From positions 1 to 8,593 of the forward strand of contig JAKABA010000170.1 in NCBI GenBank assembly GCA_021802115.1: 8,593 bases of DNA, given 5' to 3'. A model generated the notes under the pieces. That model was not told the DNA's origin and searched no databases. It saw nothing but the letters and a program-made list of their open reading frames with translations. A program made the position numbers and the translations under genes. Source of the stretch: a bacterium (GTDB lineage: Bacteria; Chloroflexota; Dormibacteria; UBA8260; Bog-877). This document shows positions 6,777 through 8,593 of the stretch, piece after piece (the first letter of the stretch is position 1; every line of letters begins with the position of its first letter).

Positions 6777-7099
6777 AGCCACCCCGGAGATGGGAGTGAT
6801 GGAGAAGAAGAGGAGCACCTTGGCCAGCCAGCCCCGGCACGTTCGTTGGCTTGACAGTTGCCAGTGGCCAGGTCAAAGTAAGCACTGGCGGCCAACATAA
6901 GTAAGCGCCTTCCCGTGAGCTGGGCAGGATCGTGAAGGGTCCCCACGATTGGGGCTGGGGCGAGGAGCGCTATCCCGGGTGGTAGGAGAATCTCCCTTGC
7001 TGGCGAGCGTACCTGGAGTGCGCGGCATCGACCAGGTCGAGGAACCGCGCTGGTGGTCCTGGCGTTGACCGGTGTGGGATCAGGATCGATGTTGTCCAG
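6777..7099. other. Gene-free stretch upstream of the ADP-ribosyltransferase-like gene
   Basis: No family is recognised here, and the HipA reading does not resume. The forward frame of the downstream gene is open from 6986, after a TAG at 6983, without a usable start before 7100. On the reverse strand, short protein-like or hydrophobic pieces occur in different frames (LLMLAASAYFDLATGN near 6900; LLFFSITPISGVALLSAGVY near 6800), too disjointed to call a gene. A possible promoter with a dyad lies at 6851-6889. Confidence 0.4.
6851..6889 (+). promoter_or_regulatory. Possible sigma-70 type promoter with overlapping dyad
   Basis: A consensus -35 hexamer TTGACA (6851-6856) is followed after 17 bases by CAAAGT (6874-6879), a weak -10 that keeps the important A2 and T6. 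The inverted pair GCCAGTG (6860-6866) and CACTGGC (6883-6889) brackets the -10, the arrangement of a repressor operator. It points toward the ADP-ribosyltransferase-like gene, whose first ATG is 211 bases further on, a rather long leader. Confidence 0.3.
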
Positions 7100-7882
7100 A
7101 TGGTGGGCCGCCGGTTGCCGGTGCCCCACGCTCCGCGGGTTGCCGTCGGCGCCACGGCGCCCCTCCGATTGCGGAATCGGCGTGGCTGGGCACCGGAATT
7201 GAAGTCGGTGGAACCGCCCACTCTCGCCTCCCGTTCTCGGCCAAACGACCGGGCGGAGCTCATCGTTGGCGCGCTGCCGCTCAGGCGCGGTGCTCGCATT
7301 CAGGACTTCCGTCCGGGCGACGGCTGCCGCCGGCTCGACCCGGGCGTGCATGCTACTGAGGCCTGGGAGTGGATCTGCGCGGTGGCCGGACCGATGCCGA
7401 CCCTGCCTCCTGCTCTCCAGCGCACCGTGCTGCGCTACACGGGCGATCACTACCATGAGATCAACCAGGCCATGGTGAATGGCACGGGCTCGCGGCGGGC
7501 AATGGCTTGGGCGGAGCAGATGCGGGAGGCGCTGGCGCTCATCCACCTTCCGGTGGCACTGCGCCTCTACCGCTCCTCCTCTCCCCGCTGGTTGCACCAG
7601 AAGAGGGAGCACTTCGCGGCCGATCACCTGATCAGCACCTCGCCCGACCCCCGGGTGGCCACGGCGTGGACGCCGGCCATGCCCTATCCGCGCAGGACGC
7701 TCTGGGCCATCGACGCGCCCCAGGGAGCCCACGCCATCTGGGGCACGCCCAACAACCGGCACCAGGCGGAGGTGCTGCTGGCTGAGGGCACACGCTTCTC
7801 GGTCATCGAGGTGCTGCGCAACTGTCGCGGTGACGCCTTGATGCATCTGGCCCTGGCTCAAGGGGAGCAGCGTCGGGAGTGA
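7100..7882 (+). CDS. ADP-ribosyltransferase-like protein (R-S-E class, QxE type)
   Basis: A 260-residue protein whose C-terminal 150 or so residues follow the ADP-ribosyltransferase exoenzyme fold of the R-S-E group. In order: VLRYTGDHYHEINQAM (110-125, the N-terminal 'YTg..Y..IN' helix signature), LRLYR with Arg158 (NAD-binding Arg of strand 1), LISTSPDP (178-185, the STS motif), and HQAEVLLAEGTRFSV (221-235) with Gln222-Ala-Glu224, the [Q/E]-x-E catalytic loop. QxE rather than ExE is seen in C3-like enzymes that modify residues other than Arg, but target cannot be predicted. No signal peptide or membrane segment is visible, so an intracellular toxin, or an effector exported by a leaderless route, are both possible. 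The first 85-100 residues are Arg/Pro-rich and unrecognised; the true start may be GTG 7346 or ATG 7394. No partner antitoxin was recognised next to it. Confidence 0.7.
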   Translation: MVGRRLPVPHAPRVAVGATAPLRLRNRRGWAPELKSVEPPTLASRSRPNDRAELIVGALPLRRGARIQDFRPGDGCRRLDPGVHATEAWEWICAVAGPMPTLPPALQRTVLRYTGDHYHEINQAMVNGTGSRRAMAWAEQMREALALIHLPVALRLYRSSSPRWLHQKREHFAADHLISTSPDPRVATAWTPAMPYPRRTLWAIDAPQGAHAIWGTPNNRHQAEVLLAEGTRFSVIEVLRNCRGDALMHLALAQGEQRRE

Positions 7883-8060
7883 GCGTTCCCGCAACTTGAG
7901 CTTGGCGCCTGAGTCAGACGTGAGTGACCTGCTGCGCAAGACACTCGGCCCCGAGATCGAAGGCGAGCACGTAACTGAAGACTCCGCCACTGGTCTGCAA
8001 TTTGGTGCGGATCGGACACCTGGTGGCCACCGAGGTGGTGCGCGCCGCGACCGACGCGGA
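7883..8060 (+). other. Gap before the PIN remnant; no antitoxin recognised
   Basis: VapC-type PIN toxins usually have a small antitoxin gene immediately upstream. All three forward frames here were read. One is open and in frame with the PIN domain from TTG 7896 or GTG 7920 (SDLLRKTLGPEIEGEHV and following). Another reads VCNLVRIGHLVATEVVRAAT before running antisense-free into the PIN region. Neither looks like a known VapB, RHH or Phd antitoxin. Confidence 0.3.
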
Positions 8061-8372
8061 GTCACTCACCTCCTGGACAGCAACGTCCTGGTTGCGCTGG
8101 GAGTCCTTGGCCACGTCCATCACCGAGCCGCGGCCGGGTCGTGGAGCGCGGCGGAAGAACCGTTAGCAACGTGTCCCATCGCCCAGGGTGCCTGGATACG
8201 CCTGCTGCTGCGCGCAGGACTAGATGGCAGCACGGCCTGGCGAGTCCTTGGCCTGCTGTCCGGGAATGGGCGCCGCGCCGTCTGGCCCGACGACATCGGC
8301 GACGACTCGATCGACCTAAGCCGGTTGCTCGGCCACGCCCAGGTCACCGACTCCTACTTGGATGCCCTTGGC
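8061..8372 (+). pseudogene. VapC-type PIN-domain toxin remnant lacking its C-terminus
   Basis: From 8061 the frame reads THLLDSNVLVAL, the opening strand of VapC-type PIN ribonucleases with the first metal-binding Asp (residue 6 of this segment). It continues HHRAAAGSW, LATCPIAQGAWIRLLLRAG (38-52), VWPDDIGDDSIDLSRLLGHA and QVTDSYLDALG with the conserved Asp97. Relatives carry CPIT-E at the second acidic position; here it is Gln42. The expected ending (GGRLATFDRGL, carrying the fourth Asp) is not found in any frame after about 8372; the frame merely runs on to a TAA at 8589-8591. The codon at the natural start is GTC, not GTG/ATG; an in-frame GTG at 7920 could add an unrelated 47-residue extension. 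The missing catalytic Glu, start and C-terminus suggest an inactive remnant. PIN toxins cleave RNA and are neutralised by VapB antitoxins. Confidence 0.72.
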
Positions 8373-8495
8373 CGCGAGACTTTTCCTCATCGCGCCGCCC
8401 GTCCCATACCGGCCGCCGACCGGTCGGTCGAAGGACAACCGGTCTGGTACCCGCCTAAGATCCGCAACGGGATCCAGCCTGTCACGGGCTCGTCC

Positions 8496-8518
8496 GGGGC
8501 ATCGACAAAGGACGCCCC
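8496..8518 (-). terminator. Possible terminator hairpin of the right-edge reverse gene
   Basis: GGGGC (8496-8500) pairs with GCCCC (8514-8518), with a further TC/GA pairing inside after one mismatch. It lies nine bases beyond the stop of the reverse-strand gene at 8527. There is no T run on the reverse strand, so support is mainly positional. Confidence 0.25.
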
Positions 8519-8526
8519 TCCTTCGG

Positions 8527-8593
8527 TCACACTCGGACTATCTCCAGTCCCAGCATCCCCTCCAGCAGGTCGAAGTCCAGGTCCTGGGTAACC
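8527..8593 (-). CDS. C-terminal end of a second PIN-like protein, cut by the window edge
   Basis: Only the last 21 codons lie inside the window. The reverse strand reads VTQDLDFDLLEGMLGLEIVR, then a Val codon and TGA (8527-8529). A 'vTrDxDFxxL....glevv' ending is characteristic of PIN-domain toxins: the D-x-DF segment contains the last conserved Asp, followed by the final short strand. This would be a different PIN subfamily from the one at 8061 and on the opposite strand, so two PIN genes would end tail to tail here. The fragment is short, and some other Rossmann-like endings could look alike. Confidence 0.45.
   Translation of the reverse strand, partial: VTQDLDFDLLEGMLGLEIVRV

Noticed and set aside
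6684..6940. Possible small membrane protein on the reverse strand (LLFFSITPISGVALLSAGVY)
   Set aside because: The hydrophobic stretch is antisense to the HipA remnant, the flanking protein-like text is in a different frame, and there is no start with a ribosome binding site.
6707..8065. Reverse-strand open frame of 452 codons
   Set aside because: Runs antisense to the ART-like gene and the HipA remnant, is rich in Arg/Pro/Gly with no recognisable motif, and is explained as a shadow of the forward coding region in GC-rich DNA.
5..8593. Stop-codon reassignment as explanation for the in-frame stops
   Set aside because: TAG, TGA and TAA all appear as premature stops, and frameshifts and truncations accompany them, so no single recoding would repair the genes.
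1..8593. CRISPR array, tRNA, rRNA or insertion sequence
   Set aside because: No regularly spaced direct repeats, no tRNA-like cloverleaf or rRNA signature, and no transposase reading frame or paired terminal repeats were found by eye.

Overview
The window is strongly GC-rich. The families that can be read in it (a TM0106-type RecB-like nuclease, a DUF4143 ATPase, a HipBA-type module, a VapC-type PIN toxin, a SEC-C protein) are typical of soil or uncultured Actinomycetota and neighbouring high-GC phyla. The organism is inferred from composition and protein flavour only. There is no rRNA, tRNA or CRISPR array, and no transposase was recognised.

Layout from left to right: a heavily broken VOC/PhnB-like gene (5-415, +); about 690 bases without a supportable gene, perhaps an eroded reverse-strand gene; a long intact TM0106-type nuclease gene (1108-2973, -); a divergent small SEC-C zinc-motif protein (3038-3313, +); an AAA/DUF4143 ATPase gene with a frameshift and an in-frame TGA (3438-4651, +); convergent to it, the N-terminal third of an M20 amidohydrolase gene, itself broken (4652-5095, -); about 390 bases with no recognisable gene; an anonymous lipoprotein (5491-6108, -); a divergent intergenic region with three dyads; a HipB-like repressor interrupted by TAA and a short HipA N-terminal remnant (6366-6776, +); an ADP-ribosyltransferase-like protein (7100-7882, +); a PIN-domain toxin remnant without its C-terminus (8061-8372, +); and the last 21 codons of a second probable PIN protein on the reverse strand at the right edge.

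The region reads as an accessory island full of decayed toxin-antitoxin and defence-like genes. Three reading frames look undamaged and are long enough to matter: the nuclease, the lipoprotein and the ADP-ribosyltransferase-like protein. Premature stops of all three kinds (TAG, TGA, TAA) occur, so codon reassignment does not explain the damage. A clean nuclease frame of about 620 codons argues against very poor sequence quality throughout, although consensus errors cannot be excluded for individual frameshifts. The most interesting single item is the ADP-ribosyltransferase-like protein, which carries a complete R / STS / QxE motif set beside the toxin-antitoxin remnants.
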